A stretch of 64,000 nt of DNA. Source: Flavobacterium flavigenum (GTDB lineage Bacteria > Bacteroidota > Bacteroidia > Flavobacteriales > Flavobacteriaceae). This document shows, piece after piece, positions 43,432 to 52,617 of the stretch. A model generated the notes under the pieces. It saw nothing but the letters and a program-made list of their open reading frames with translations. It ran no database searches and was not told the origin of the DNA. The position numbers and the translations under genes were made by a program. The stretch covers positions 1,116,001-1,180,000 of the forward strand of contig NZ_CP114285.2 in NCBI RefSeq assembly GCF_027111255.2, given 5' to 3'. Numbering within the stretch: position 1 is the stretch's first letter; each line of letters begins with the position of its first letter.

Positions 43432-46400
43432 CTAAACAGGTAGGAAAATATGAAATTTTGTCCCTTTATTCGGTTCTGATTCTGCATACATTACACCTTG
43501 ATGATTCATCACAATTCTTTTGCAAAGTGCCAGCCCGATACCGGTTCCCGGAAAAATATGCTGTTCATGAAGACGTTTAAAGATTTCAAAAATCTGATTT
43601 TCATAATCTTTTTCAAAACCTATTCCGTTATCAGTAAAAGTAATATGATGGTAATTATCTGAAACAATCGCATCTCTGGTAATGTTCTCCAGATAAGTTC
43701 GGGTTACAGTTTCAACATTTATTTTAATTTCAGGGCGAGTACCCGCTTTTGTAAATTTAAGAGCATTACTCATCAGATTATAAAACAACTGATTCATCTG
43801 CAGTTTTGAAGCATTTACTACCGGCAAACTTTCTACAATTAATGTTGCATTTTTTTCCTGTGCAGCAATTTCAAAGTCATTCCACAAATCTTTAATTACA
43901 ACGTTTAAATTTACTGGCTTAAATGATTTTTCAGGATTAAGAAGACGTGAAAAGGCAAGCAAATCTGAGATCAACAGGCTCATTCTTGCGCCTGAGGATG
44001 CTATTTTGCTTACAATTGTATCAGGATCCATGCTGGATTTTCCATCCTTAAGCAATCCTGCAAAAATTTGAATCTTACGCAGTGGTTCCTGAAGGTCGTG
44101 ACTTGCAACATAGGCAAATTGCGCAAGTTCATGATTAGAATGTTTAAGGGCATCGTTAGATTTTTCAAGTTCCAAATTTGAAATTTGCAGCTTTTTCAAA
44201 GTTGTCTCTAATTCAGATGTCCGCTGTTTTACCTCGTTTTCTAATGCAAGCTGTAACTGCCTTTGAATCGTTATATCCTGGGCTGTACCGTTTATTAGTA
44301 CAGGCTGACCTTCATCATCAAAAAAAGTCTGGCCAATTGAATGTATAATTTTTTCCCTGCCGGTGATTCCGTGAATTATTTTATATTCGGCTTCATATTT
44401 TCCGGAAGACCCTATTTTTTGAGCAGCGAAAAAAGCTTCTTTCACTCTATTTTGATCCGCGAGTATTATAAGTGACCTTGCTTTTTCTGATGTCATTACG
44501 GTATCTTTAAAGCCAAACATATCAGCGTGTCGTTGGGATATAGTGGTAATACCTGATTGTACATCCATCGACCAGGTACCCAGTTCAGCAAGTTCGACGG
44601 CAGAACGCATTACTGCTTCTGCCTGCTCTACTTTTCTTATAGAATCAAGTTCAGAGGTCACATCTGAACCGACATACAATACAGCATAAATATTTCCTTC
44701 TCCATTTAATAACGGAGTAAGACTGACTTTATAAAAATGTGTTTCTTTTTCTTTTGTATTTAAGCCCGGAATCCCGCTGGCAGAAAAACTTCTGCCTGTT
44801 TGATAGACTTCTTTTACTGTTTTGAGAAAAGTTTCAGAGCCACCATCTTTTAGGACATCAGAAAGCATTTTACCTTCAGGGTTGGCAGCTGTTCCGGCGT
44901 ACTTGGTAAAAGACTGGTTAGCATTTTTTATGATTAAATTTTCCCCAACAAATAAACTAACTGCAACTGGTGCTGCCGCAATTACTGCACGAAGATTAGA
45001 TTCACTTTCACGAAGAGCCATTTCAGTTTTTTTACTCTGCGTTATATCTGTAGCATGAACAATGAGCCCAGCTACATTTCCGTTACTAAGTATGTGTGGT
45101 GTATAGACAATACTAAGCCATCTGTCGGTTCCCATTCTTGAAGGTGCAAACATTTCATATTTTTCCTGCTGGCCCGCATAGGCAATTTTAAGGTGAGGCA
45201 GTACTTTCTCATAACCTGCCTCTCCTATAAACTCGCGTACTGTTTTACCAATAGCTTCCTTTTTGTCAACCGAAAACCAATCCATAAAAACAGAATTATA
45301 CGACTGATAACGCTGTTCTCCATCGAGATAAAAAATCATGGCAGGCACTGTATCCCTTAATAATTCCAGATGTGCCTCACTTTCTTCAAGTGCGTGTTGT
45401 GCCTGAACTTGTGCAGTTACATCTATAGCAATATCTAATATCGCATCAATTTCTCCTGATTTATTTCTTATTGGCGTATAAGAAATATTATAATAATTGT
45501 CTTTTAGTATTCCGCTTTGAACAATTTTAACAAGAGATGCAGGGGAAATAAAAGGAATGCCTGTTGTCAAAACATCATCGAGTATTTTAAGATAGGCCTG
45601 GCCTTCAGTAATAAGTTCAGGCATCACCTCACGCAGAGGCAGCCCTTCAATATTCGGACCTTTTCCAACAATATCAATAAAAGTCTGATTAGGATTTTCA
45701 ACGATTAAATCACGTCCTACAAATAAACCAATCCCGGCAGGAGCAGCAGCAATTAGGCTTTTTAGCCGTGCTTCACTTTCTTCAACTGCACGGCGACTCA
45801 AAACCTGCTTTGTTACATCAGTTGCTACAACAAGAAGATTGTTTGTTTTTTGAAATCCGCTTTTATTAACCTGATAAGTAAGATCTACATAAACATTGTC
45901 CAATACCCCACTACGAAAAAGCTCAACCTCAACTTCTTTAGCCATATAAGGATTTCCTGTAATAATCACTTCTCTCAAAAGATCGTCAAACCCCTGTCCT
46001 TCAAGTTCCGGAAGTGCCTTTAGCAAAGGTTTCCCAATTAGATCTTTTCGGTTTCGTCCAACCAATTCACAGTAGAAAATATTTGCACTTTGAAAAACCA
46101 GCTCATCATCCACGCTTAATGTTGCAATACCCACAGGTGAATCCTCAAAAATAGACGCGAACCCGCTTTTATTTATTTCGATAGTATCTAAGTTACATGA
46201 TGTATTTTCTGTACAGGTTACAAAAACTCCTTGAATGTTATTAAATGAAGTATACAATGGGCTATATCCTAAAGAAAGCTGGAGACTCAATATATCATTA
46301 TTTCTAATTAATGTTAGGTCTAAAGCATCTTTTGATTTAAAAATACTATCATCAAGCATTGCATTTATAGTTTGAGCTATAGTATGCCATTGAGAAGTTA

Positions 46401-46686
46401 ATACTTTATCCATAGGCTGGCCCAATAAATCAGAAAATTTATCTCCAACTGTTAGATAGTTCTTAAATGAATCGTTAAAAAAGAAGTGTTTTTCATTGCC
46501 CCATACAATAAACATGGCAACTGGAGAAGTAACCATAATTCCTATCGCAGTCCTAAGACTTTCAGGCCAATCTGAAACATGCCCTAAATCAACAAGATTT
46601 AAGCTACTTAGAAGAATACCAGTCTCTCCTCCGTTTTTCAAAAATGCGTATTCCAAACCACTATTCCCTTCCAGTACTTCCTTCAT
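43432..46686 (-). CDS. Soluble multi-PAS sensor histidine kinase
   Basis: A 1084-residue protein without signal peptide or membrane segment, so probably cytoplasmic. It holds about five to six PAS/PAC modules in tandem from residue ~30 to ~820, several being near-copies of each other (ESEARLKSLIAAAPAGIGLFVGRDLIVENPNQTF, ESESNLRAVIAAAPVAVSLFVGENLIIKNANQSF). Then come a coiled-coil (QLALENEVKQRTSELETTLKKLQ), a HisKA domain with phospho-acceptor H863 in VASHDLQEPLRKIQ, and an HATPase domain (NLMSNALKFT, FTDNGIGFEKDY, GTGIGLALCKRIV). No receiver domain or partner regulator gene lies beside it. The first ~60 residues (DWPESLRTAIGIMVTSPVAMFIVWG) are typical of phytochrome-like kinases of this phylum. 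The signal sensed is unknown. Confidence 0.9.
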   Translation of the reverse strand: MKEVLEGNSGLEYAFLKNGGETGILLSSLNLVDLGHVSDWPESLRTAIGIMVTSPVAMFIVWGNEKHFFFNDSFKNYLTVGDKFSDLLGQPMDKVLTSQWHTIAQTINAMLDDSIFKSKDALDLTLIRNNDILSLQLSLGYSPLYTSFNNIQGVFVTCTENTSCNLDTIEINKSGFASIFEDSPVGIATLSVDDELVFQSANIFYCELVGRNRKDLIGKPLLKALPELEGQGFDDLLREVIITGNPYMAKEVEVELFRSGVLDNVYVDLTYQVNKSGFQKTNNLLVVATDVTKQVLSRRAVEESEARLKSLIAAAPAGIGLFVGRDLIVENPNQTFIDIVGKGPNIEGLPLREVMPELITEGQAYLKILDDVLTTGIPFISPASLVKIVQSGILKDNYYNISYTPIRNKSGEIDAILDIAIDVTAQVQAQHALEESEAHLELLRDTVPAMIFYLDGEQRYQSYNSVFMDWFSVDKKEAIGKTVREFIGEAGYEKVLPHLKIAYAGQQEKYEMFAPSRMGTDRWLSIVYTPHILSNGNVAGLIVHATDITQSKKTEMALRESESNLRAVIAAAPVAVSLFVGENLIIKNANQSFTKYAGTAANPEGKMLSDVLKDGGSETFLKTVKEVYQTGRSFSASGIPGLNTKEKETHFYKVSLTPLLNGEGNIYAVLYVGSDVTSELDSIRKVEQAEAVMRSAVELAELGTWSMDVQSGITTISQRHADMFGFKDTVMTSEKARSLIILADQNRVKEAFFAAQKIGSSGKYEAEYKIIHGITGREKIIHSIGQTFFDDEGQPVLINGTAQDITIQRQLQLALENEVKQRTSELETTLKKLQISNLELEKSNDALKHSNHELAQFAYVASHDLQEPLRKIQIFAGLLKDGKSSMDPDTIVSKIASSGARMSLLISDLLAFSRLLNPEKSFKPVNLNVVIKDLWNDFEIAAQEKNATLIVESLPVVNASKLQMNQLFYNLMSNALKFTKAGTRPEIKINVETVTRTYLENITRDAIVSDNYHHITFTDNGIGFEKDYENQIFEIFKRLHEQHIFPGTGIGLALCKRIVMNHQGVMYAESEPNKGTKFHIFLPV

Positions 46687-46965
46687 TTATTTCACTCTAA
46701 TTTCTAATGTGAAGGTACTATAAATTTAGGTTTGAAGTCGTTCCTTTTTACTACAAAATTATTTCTATCTGATTTTTTCCCGGAAGAATAAAAATAATTT
46801 GTCGTTTGTCTGTTTCAAGGTAATTCACAAATACATTCGAAACTAAAAATCTGCAAATTATGGAAAACCGTAAACACCGTATTTCTTTTACGTCGAACTT
46901 TAGGTTACTAATGAAAGAATCAAACTTAAAGTTGAATGCAAGGTTTTTAATTTCAAATTGAATTT

Positions 46966-47880
46966 ATGCTAAAAAGAACTATTCTAATTGAAAACAAATT
47001 TTCTATTACGGCAAAAAACAATCAGCTGGTACTGAAATCAGAAATGCGGGAGAGTACAATTCCTATTGAAGATATCGGATTTCTTGTTCTCGATCATAAT
47101 GAAATATACCTGAGTATTCCTGCTATGAATTTACTTGTTGAAAACAATACATCTATTGTAATCTGCGGAAAAAATCATCTTCCTAATGGCATGGTTTTAA
47201 ACCTCAACAGTCATCATATTCAGCAGGAAATATTCAAAAATCAAATTGAAGCTTCCATACCATTAAAAAAACAATTATGGCAGCAAACCATAATTGAAAA
47301 AATTAAAAACCAGGGGCTTTTACTTGAAAAAATAACAAAATCCAAAAACAGTTTCCCTTTTCTGGCCAGTAAAGTATTGAGTGGTGATTCTTCAAACATG
47401 GAAGGAGTTGCTGCACAACAATATTGGAAATACTTCCCCCAGCCGCATTTAGATTTTGACGGAATCAAAAGGGAACGCTATGGGGACTATCCTAACAATT
47501 TTCTGAATTACGGTTACGCCATTTTAAGAGCAGCTACTGCCCGTGCGCTTTCCGGAAGCGGATTACTCAATACATTAGGAATTCACCATAAAAGTAAATA
47601 CAATGCTTTTGCACTTGCGGATGATATTATGGAGCCATTCCGCCCTATTGTCGATGAAAAAGTATTTGAAATTATGCAGTGTTTTGAGGAACAGGAATTA
47701 AACACCATTATTAAGGCTGAATTATTACAAATATTAACCCGGACAGTTTATTTTAAAGAGGAGAAAAGTCCTTTAATGATCGCTTTGCAAAAAACGGCAA
47801 GTTCGCTTCAACAATGTTTCACAGGAAATCGAAAAAAAATTAAATATCCTGCATTATGGAACTTAACGGATATCGAATAA
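46966..47880 (+). CDS. cas1: CRISPR-associated endonuclease Cas1 (type II-C)
   Basis: A 304-residue integrase of the spacer-acquisition complex. It has the N-terminal beta domain (MLKRTILIENKFSITAKNNQLVL, EDIGFLVLDHNEIYLSIPAMNLL) and the helical catalytic domain with the conserved Glu in SNMEGVAAQQYW and the His and Asp in GIHHKSKYNAFALADDIMEPFRPIVDE. Length and style fit type II-C. The gene overlaps cas2 by 25 bases on the same strand. Unlike standard II-C loci, no cas9 precedes it; cas9 lies about 5 kb downstream on the opposite strand, beyond the array. Confidence 0.95.
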   Translation: MLKRTILIENKFSITAKNNQLVLKSEMRESTIPIEDIGFLVLDHNEIYLSIPAMNLLVENNTSIVICGKNHLPNGMVLNLNSHHIQQEIFKNQIEASIPLKKQLWQQTIIEKIKNQGLLLEKITKSKNSFPFLASKVLSGDSSNMEGVAAQQYWKYFPQPHLDFDGIKRERYGDYPNNFLNYGYAILRAATARALSGSGLLNTLGIHHKSKYNAFALADDIMEPFRPIVDEKVFEIMQCFEEQELNTIIKAELLQILTRTVYFKEEKSPLMIALQKTASSLQQCFTGNRKKIKYPALWNLTDIE

Positions 47881-48185
47881 TGTGGCTTTTTGTTTTTTTT
47901 GATCTCCCTACAGAAACAAAAAAAGACAGGCGAAATGCATCTGGATTTAGAAATAATTTACTGAAAGATGGATTTTCGATGATGCAGTATTCTGTGTATG
48001 TACGCCATTGTGCAAGCGGTGAAAGTGCTGATGTACATGAAAAAAGAATTCACAAATTGCTCCCTCCTTTAGGCAAAGTAAGCATACTTCGAATCACCGA
48101 TAAACAGTTTGGTAATATTTTGAATTTTTGGGGAAAAGCAGCTGTACCTTCAGCACCTCAGCCCACGCAATTAGAATTGTTCTAA
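47856..48185 (+). CDS. cas2: CRISPR-associated protein Cas2
   Basis: A 109-residue Cas2 with the beta1 strand and catalytic-type Asp in MWLFVFFDLPTET, DGFSMMQYSVYVRHC, and the C-terminal tail PQPTQLELF typical of type II Cas2 proteins. It forms the Cas1-Cas2 adaptation complex. The start at 47856 overlaps the cas1 end; the later ATG at 47880 (MWLFVFF) is an alternative that would give a more usual N-terminus of 101 residues. Its stop codon overlaps the stop of the convergent REP-transposase gene, so the mobile gene sits flush against cas2 without damaging it. Confidence 0.93.
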   Translation: MELNGYRIMWLFVFFDLPTETKKDRRNASGFRNNLLKDGFSMMQYSVYVRHCASGESADVHEKRIHKLLPPLGKVSILRITDKQFGNILNFWGKAAVPSAPQPTQLELF

Positions 48186-48805
48186 CGATTAACAAAAAAA
48201 GTATCTGCCACCCATTTTTCAGGATTCAAATCAATGTAATTACTAATGTTGTGATATGATTTATCGTTTCGAATGATATGATCATGAAAAGAACGCTGCC
48301 AGGAAAATTCTTCAAAACCAGCCCTATGAATCAATTTTGATGATGTGGTTTTAAACGCTCCTATTAAACCTGATAATGATTTTATTTTGATTTCCTGATC
48401 CTGTTCGGACAGCTCGCGAGCTGTCCCTATTCCTTCGATTAATTTATTTCTATTAATTTCAATAATCATATGAACATGATTAGGCATCACAACATAATTA
48501 TGAATTTCAACGTATTGATATTGTTCGGCCAGCCATTCTATTTGCTGCTTTACGATTTTTCCAAATTCATTCAAATTCATTTTTAGATCTGCACAATTAT
48601 TTTCGAAATGATTTTCATTGGAATGATTTTCATTGGAATGATTTTCATTGGAATGATTTTCATTGGAATGATGTACGGACAGGTCGCGATCTGTCCCCAC
48701 GGATCCAAAACAACAAATTCTATCCTGAACACATATCGTGACGAAATATAAATTATCGCTGGAATAATCAAATCCCTGCATTCTATTTCTTTTTCTATTT
48801 TTCAC
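48182..48805 (-). CDS. REP-associated tyrosine transposase (Y1/IS200-like family)
   Basis: 207 residues from the GTG at 48805, chosen because GGATA precedes it and MKNRKRNRMQGFDYSSDNLYFVTICVQ is the usual RAYT N-terminus; the frame is open to a TTG at 48847. The HUH metal motif is in NYVVMPNHVHMIIEI. SLSGLIGAFKTTSSKLIHRAGFEEFSWQRSFHDHIIRN follows, with the conserved W-Q-R-S-F-H-D-H-I and I-R-N blocks. RAYTs are single-copy domesticated relatives of IS200/IS605 transposases that act on REP palindromes. Two such palindromes lie inside this reading frame and one just upstream. A four-fold SNENH repeat expands the region before the HUH motif. The gene is inserted between cas2 and the CRISPR array, convergent with cas2. 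Confidence 0.88.
   Translation of the reverse strand: MKNRKRNRMQGFDYSSDNLYFVTICVQDRICCFGSVGTDRDLSVHHSNENHSNENHSNENHSNENHFENNCADLKMNLNEFGKIVKQQIEWLAEQYQYVEIHNYVVMPNHVHMIIEINRNKLIEGIGTARELSEQDQEIKIKSLSGLIGAFKTTSSKLIHRAGFEEFSWQRSFHDHIIRNDKSYHNISNYIDLNPEKWVADTFFVNR
48407..48426. repeat. REP palindrome copy 1 (inside the RAYT gene)
   Basis: GGACAGCTCGCGAGCTGTCC, a perfect 20-bp palindrome. It is translated in frame within GTARELSEQ of the transposase. Confidence 0.8.
48611..48670. repeat. Four perfect 15-bp tandem repeats inside the RAYT gene
   Basis: The unit ATTTTCATTGGAATG occurs four times in a row, with a degenerate fifth unit before it. Being 15 bases, it keeps the frame and codes for four SNENH units. 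It is a likely slippage hot spot that changes protein length without a frameshift. Confidence 0.85.
48677..48696. repeat. REP palindrome copy 2 (inside the RAYT gene)
   Basis: GGACAGGTCGCGATCTGTCC, the same palindrome with one non-complementary pair (G-T). It is translated in frame within GTDRDLSVHH. Confidence 0.75.
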
Positions 48806-48863
48806 TATCCTTAAATTTATAATTGCATCTGCGCATACATTTACCAAACATGCATATCAGTAC

Positions 48864-48883
48864 GGACAGCTCGCGAGCTGTCC
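48864..48883. repeat. REP palindrome copy 3 (upstream of the RAYT gene)
   Basis: GGACAGCTCGCGAGCTGTCC, identical to copy 1, 59 bases before the GTG start of the transposase and just before the array flank. All three copies share the flanks CGGACAG ... CTGTCCC. Confidence 0.8.
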
Positions 48884-48942
48884 CTTCTCAAAAACAATGA
48901 TGATTTCATGATAAAAATATTGAAATTGAAATTATTACAAAC

Positions 48943-48993
48943 AAAAAAATGCTTCAATCCTGGGTTATCAATCCAAAAAAGAAGCATTTTTTT
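48943..48993. terminator. Hairpin terminator flanking the CRISPR array
   Basis: A perfect 13-bp stem, AAAAAAATGCTTC (48943-48955) with GAAGCATTTTTTT (48981-48993). A/T tracts on both sides make it bidirectional. It lies 52 bases from the first repeat and would end minus-strand array transcripts, supporting right-to-left transcription of the array. Confidence 0.8.
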
Positions 48994-49044
48994 ATACGAT
49001 ATTTCAATTTAATCCCATGATTATCAGAAGGAAACAGACCAACT

Positions 49045-52000
49045 AATATCGTGTTTTCTAATCTTTAATCAAACCACAACCGCGTATGTTTCCGATATTG
49101 ATCCAGACGAAATATCGTGTTTTCTAATCTTTAATCAAACCACAACCATAACAACAATTGTTTAAAAACTGGTTGTAATATCGTGTTTTCTAATCTTTAA
49201 TCAAACCACAACTGTTTAAGGGATTTACCCCGTGTATAACAAAATATCGTGTTTTCTAATCTTTAATCAAACCACAACCTTGCGGATCTTTAAACGGTTT
49301 TAAACTTGAATATCGTGTTTTCTAATCTTTAATCAAACCACAACCGAGCATTTCAGTTAGATTGTTTTTTGTTCAATATCGTGTTTTCTAATCTTTAATC
49401 AAACCACAACCTTTGCTATAAAGCTGCTCTCTACTTTGAAAATATCGTGTTTTCTAATCTTTAATCAAACCACAACCTTTTACCTCAGCATTGACAAAAG
49501 TAGCATAATATCGTGTTTTCTAATCTTTAATCAAACCACAACCGCCACTAAGGACTGCGTTTCTAAGGACTGAATATCGTGTTTTCTAATCTTTAATCAA
49601 ACCACAACTGCTGTTTGTAATTGCCCCAATACCAACGCAATATCGTGTTTTCTAATCTTTAATCAAACCACAACCCTTTTTGGTTTAAACTAAAGTTATG
49701 ATAGAATATCGTGTTTTCTAATCTTTAATCAAACCACAACCATGGCTGATTCTCTCCAAAAATTACTATTAATATCGTGTTTTCTAATCTTTAATCAAAC
49801 CACAACCCAAATGTATCAGTTTTAGATAATACGCTAAATATCGTGTTTTCTAATCTTTAATCAAACCACAACATTCGCTCCTAGATCCCCAATCAGCATT
49901 GCAATATCGTGTTTTCTAATCTTTAATCAAACCACAACATAGTATGACCGATGGTTTTGGAACAATAAAATATCGTGTTTTCTAATCTTTAATCAAACCA
50001 CAACTGAGTCCGTATGGAGTGATGAGCTTGACAAAATATCGTGTTTTCTAATCTTTAATCAAACCACAACTTTCGCCGTGTAAGTATCACGCGTTATCTG
50101 AATATCGTGTTTTCTAATCTTTAATCAAACCACAACTTGCCGGAGCATGTGGACTTATGGAACAAGAATATCGTGTTTTCTAATCTTTAATCAAACCACA
50201 ACAAAACTAAATCAATTGAAGATTGGGAAAAGAATATCGTGTTTTCTAATCTTTAATCAAACCACAACTCTAATGGCATTATCTACGATTTGTTACAAAA
50301 TATCGTGTTTTCTAATCTTTAATCAAACCACAACAGATATTGAAAAGTATCTTTCTGCATTTTCAATATCGTGTTTTCTAATCTTTAATCAAACCACAAC
50401 TCAAAGGAACGAACTTTAAAATCACACCATAATATCGTGTTTTCTAATCTTTAATCAAACCACAACATTGATTCAGCATTTACAGCAGGAGTTTCTAATA
50501 TCGTGTTTTCTAATCTTTAATCAAACCACAACTAATATGATCTTTGTTGTAATTTCCAGACAAATATCGTGTTTTCTAATCTTTAATCAAACCACAACTT
50601 AAAGATAAGCTTAAATAATCAGTTAAAGAATATCGTGTTTTCTAATCTTTAATCAAACCACAACTAATCTTACTCAGGGAAAAACATTGGAAGAAATATC
50701 GTGTTTTCTAATCTTTAATCAAACCACAACCGTTGGAATATGGAGAAACTACAGAATACAAATATCGTGTTTTCTAATCTTTAATCAAACCACAACAAGA
50801 ACGCTTCAATTGAAAAACCAGTAAGCAATATCGTGTTTTCTAATCTTTAATCAAACCACAACTACCTTACGCCTCCATTATCTGCAATAGTAAATATCGT
50901 GTTTTCTAATCTTTAATCAAACCACAACTACACAGGTAAAAAATTATCTAATTACTTTAATATCGTGTTTTCTAATCTTTAATCAAACCACAACTAGAGC
51001 ATCGAAGACATTCCTACACCTTTAAATATCGTGTTTTCTAATCTTTAATCAAACCACAACGGAGGCGAGACTTCTACGCAGATAAAAGATAATATCGTGT
51101 TTTCTAATCTTTAATCAAACCACAACTGTGGACCCGAAACAATCTGGTGACGGTGAAATATCGTGTTTTCTAATCTTTAATCAAACCACAACACTGCTAC
51201 AACGATTAATGCAATCGCTTTAAATATCGTGTTTTCTAATCTTTAATCAAACCACAACCATTGAACTTAAACCTTCTTCTTCCCACGAAATATCGTGTTT
51301 TCTAATCTTTAATCAAACCACAACTCAAAAGATCGTAGGTGATAGACCGACAACAATATCGTGTTTTCTAATCTTTAATCAAACCACAACTAAAGCATTG
51401 AAGACATTCCCACGCCTTTAAATATCGTGTTTTCTAATCTTTAATCAAACCACAACAGAAGCTAACATCGGCTTTTATTCAAAATAAATATCGTGTTTTC
51501 TAATCTTTAATCAAACCACAACTCTAAAAGCAGGATTGCTTTGCATCTTCCAAATATCGTGTTTTCTAATCTTTAATCAAACCACAACTTTCATTAAGAG
51601 AAACGATGTTGTTTTCTTAATATCGTGTTTTCTAATCTTTAATCAAACCACAACAGAAATTTCAAAAGAACGTGCATTGAAATTAATATCGTGTTTTCTA
51701 ATCTTTAATCAAACCACAACCAGAAATGCAGGTCTTTTTTTATGCTAAAGAATATCGTGTTTTCTAATCTTTAATCAAACCACAACTCGTCTGCTCAGGT
51801 TAAGAACTTTGCAAAAAATATCGTGTTTTCTAATCTTTAATCAAACCACAACCAGCACCGCCACCGGTTCTTTCAAAATCTAATATCGTGTTTTCTAATC
51901 TTTAATCAAACCACAACCCCGGCTTCTTTATTTTCTAATTTACTCAAATATCGTGTTTTCTAATCTTTAATCAAACCACAACACAGGCTATCGACGGAAT

Positions 52001-52246
52001 GCTGGCGCTACAAATATCGTGTTTTCTAATCTTTAATCAAACCACAACACAAAGTTAGAACAAATGGCGAGCAGTGTGAATATCGTGTTTTCTAATCTTT
52101 AATCAAACCACAACTATGACATCATTCCTTTAAATGCCATCAACAATATCGTGTTTTCTAATCTTTAATCAAACCACAACCCATTGATACCTTTGCCGCT
52201 GACAACAATCAATATCGTGTTTTCTAATCTTTAATCAAACCACAAC
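49045..52246 (-). CRISPR. Type II-C CRISPR array, 49 repeats and 48 spacers
   Basis: The 36-bp repeat reads AATATCGTGTTTTC at its plus-strand left end and TCAAACCACAAC at its right end. I followed every unit: 49 repeats, apparently all identical, with 48 spacers. Forty-six spacers are 30 nt; two (51853-51881 and 51918-51946) are 29 nt. The crRNA sense is inferred to be the minus strand, because that gives a repeat beginning GTTGTGG, because the tracrRNA anti-repeat at 57292-57316 pairs with that sense, and because a terminator lies past the left end. The leader should then be on the right (52247 onward). Transcription toward cas2 is usual for II-C arrays. Spacers 30 and 36 (from the left) are diverged versions of one target. 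Confidence 0.98.
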
Positions 52247-52301
52247 TTAAAGCTACTGCATCCATTCTGGGCGGATGCCACATCTTTAAGTTGTGGTTTG
52301 A
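52235..52301. repeat. Palindrome made by the last repeat and an inverted degenerate repeat
   Basis: The end of the last repeat plus six bases, TCAAACCACAACTTAAAG (52235-52252), is the exact reverse complement of CTTTAAGTTGTGGTTTGA (52284-52301). Within the 31-base interval, GCATCC (52258-52263) and GGATGC (52273-52278) pair as an inner stem. The right arm begins a degenerate repeat in inverted orientation: the first 12 bases match the crRNA-sense repeat exactly, then AAGATT and GAAAA resemble it with gaps, to about 52325. No function is established. Confidence 0.85.
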
Positions 52302-52338
52302 GAGGTTTAAGATTTTGAAAATTATGTCAATGAACTTT

Positions 52339-52617
52339 TTAATACTCTTGCCTTCCAACAATTGTTACAATTTCAACCATATCATCATTGATAATTCTGT
52401 AAAAAATAGTATCGACACCACAAACACAGTAACGATAACCTTTCATTAAATAATCCGAATTTGGAAACATAAAAGGATTAGATGCAATTTTGTCAAAACA
52501 TTGAAAAAACATTTCATAATATTTATCCGCCTGAAGCATTCCAAATTTAGCAACACCGTAGTCATGTATCCGCTCTAAATCATCTTCAGCATCTTTTGTC
52601 AAAACATAACTATACAT
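52339..52617 (-). CDS. ParE/RelE-family toxin
   Basis: 92 residues with the ParE pattern: MYSYVLTKDAEDDLERIHDYGVAKFG at the N-terminus (helical hairpin with A-x-x-D-L), ASNPFMFPNSDYLMKGYRYCVCGVDTIFYRI (P-x-x-F/Y, R-x-C-x-x-x-x-H/F-Y-R-I), and a final VEIVTIVGRQEY strand. Family members poison gyrase (ParE) or cleave ribosome-bound mRNA (RelE); the ParE branch is favoured because the antitoxin is ParD-like. It overlaps the antitoxin gene by 8 bases, and its stop lies about 40 bases from the inverted partial CRISPR repeat. The pair stands between the array and cas9. Confidence 0.85.
   Translation of the reverse strand: MYSYVLTKDAEDDLERIHDYGVAKFGMLQADKYYEMFFQCFDKIASNPFMFPNSDYLMKGYRYCVCGVDTIFYRIINDDMVEIVTIVGRQEY

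Noticed and set aside
50147..51748. Plus-strand ORFs rich in ISCFLIFNQTTT units (50147-50419 and 51536-51748)
   Set aside because: They are translations of the CRISPR repeats and spacers; the period of 66 bases keeps the frame open.
49045..52246. Plus-strand transcription of the array
   Set aside because: The tracrRNA anti-repeat pairs only with the minus-strand repeat, the minus-strand repeat starts GTTGTGG as type II repeats do, and a terminator lies beyond the left end.
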